The position numbers and the translations under genes are program-made. From Mesorhizobium loti CJ3sym (GTDB taxonomy: Bacteria; Pseudomonadota; Alphaproteobacteria; Rhizobiales; Rhizobiaceae), in contig NZ_AXAL01000041.1 of the NCBI RefSeq assembly GCF_000472785.1, forward strand, positions 1 through 36,363: a DNA stretch of 36,363 nt, read 5' to 3'. How positions within the stretch are numbered: the first letter of the stretch is position 1; the number at the start of each line of letters is the position of its first letter. The notes below the pieces were generated by a model that worked only from the letters and a program-made list of their open reading frames with translations, did not search any database and was not told the origin of the DNA. Shown piece after piece: positions 36,270 through 36,363 of this stretch.

Positions 36270-36363
36270 CTAGGCTCAGGACTCATTGATCAGAGCCAGA
36301 AGATTACGGTTGCAGCGATGCAGATCGCGGACATGAAGGTGTGGGCGCAGCGGTCATAGCGTG
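36269..36363 (-). mobile_element. IS5-type insertion sequence, 3' end (partial at window edge)
   Basis: Reverse complement of about 134-228. It encodes the last transposase residues (YDRCAHTFMSAICIAATVIF WL, stop at 36290-36292) and the same outer end. The rest lies beyond the window. It is inverted relative to the left copy. Confidence 0.85.

Noticed and set aside
1..36363. CRISPR array or replication origin
   Set aside because: I saw no regularly spaced repeats and no DnaA-box cluster or iteron series. The repeats present are pairwise duplicates and isolated palindromes.

Overview
The window looks like a decayed accessory region (an eroding genomic island) from an alphaproteobacterium, most likely Mesorhizobium or a close Rhizobiales relative. 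The support is the high GC content, an alphaproteobacterial LexA-type box (GTTC-N7-GTTC), and several small families I know mainly from mesorhizobia: DUF768 (two copies), DUF680 (two), DUF6894 and DUF4112. Both window edges carry the 3' end of the same IS5-type transposase gene in inverted orientation (1-228 and 36269-36363).

Layout. 1-4.5 kb: IS end, a broken tyrosine recombinase, and a run of small secreted or membrane proteins. 4.5-9.3 kb: an intact YhaN/YhaO-like (SbcCD-type) ATPase/nuclease pair on the minus strand, followed by a tRNA-Phe-like sequence that has lost about 10 nt of its D-arm. 9.7-10.3 kb: a 57-residue protein and two tandem short peptides that look like RiPP (lasso-like) precursors, then a terminator. 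10.3-14 kb: three paralogues of a CxxC/CxxC zinc-ribbon-like protein interleaved with two debris pieces of ATP-dependent ligase LigD and two paralogues of another small protein. 14-18.1 kb: DUF6894, DUF768, a GFA-family protein and a dead SRAP gene interrupted by a MITE-like element. 18.2-25 kb: mostly pseudogenes (SRAP with a LexA box, DUF4112, CatB-type acetyltransferase), small orphan ORFs and a scattered palindromic motif. 24.9-25.9 kb: abutting scraps of a GH108 lysozyme, an Nramp transporter, an ABC ATPase and a caspase-like gene.

26.2-31.3 kb is the most notable intact block: a CHASE2-domain membrane protein and an overlapping secreted FecR-like protein, convergent with an 859-residue exported caspase-like/TPR protein. 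Caspase, CHASE2 and FecR-like proteins would share the periplasm or inner membrane, so a sensor plus periplasmic peptidase module is a reasonable inference. 32-36.3 kb: DUF680 genes, a broken OsmC gene, intact DUF4112, a three-gene minus-strand cluster divergent from a gene preceded by a perfect LexA box, and a third SRAP scrap cut by the right IS copy.

Most broken genes differ from an open frame by single frameshifts, while the 1156-, 859- and 514-codon genes are open. This fits real pseudogene decay better than a uniformly bad assembly, but individual frameshifts could still be sequence errors. All family assignments come from reading motifs by eye; no database search was run.
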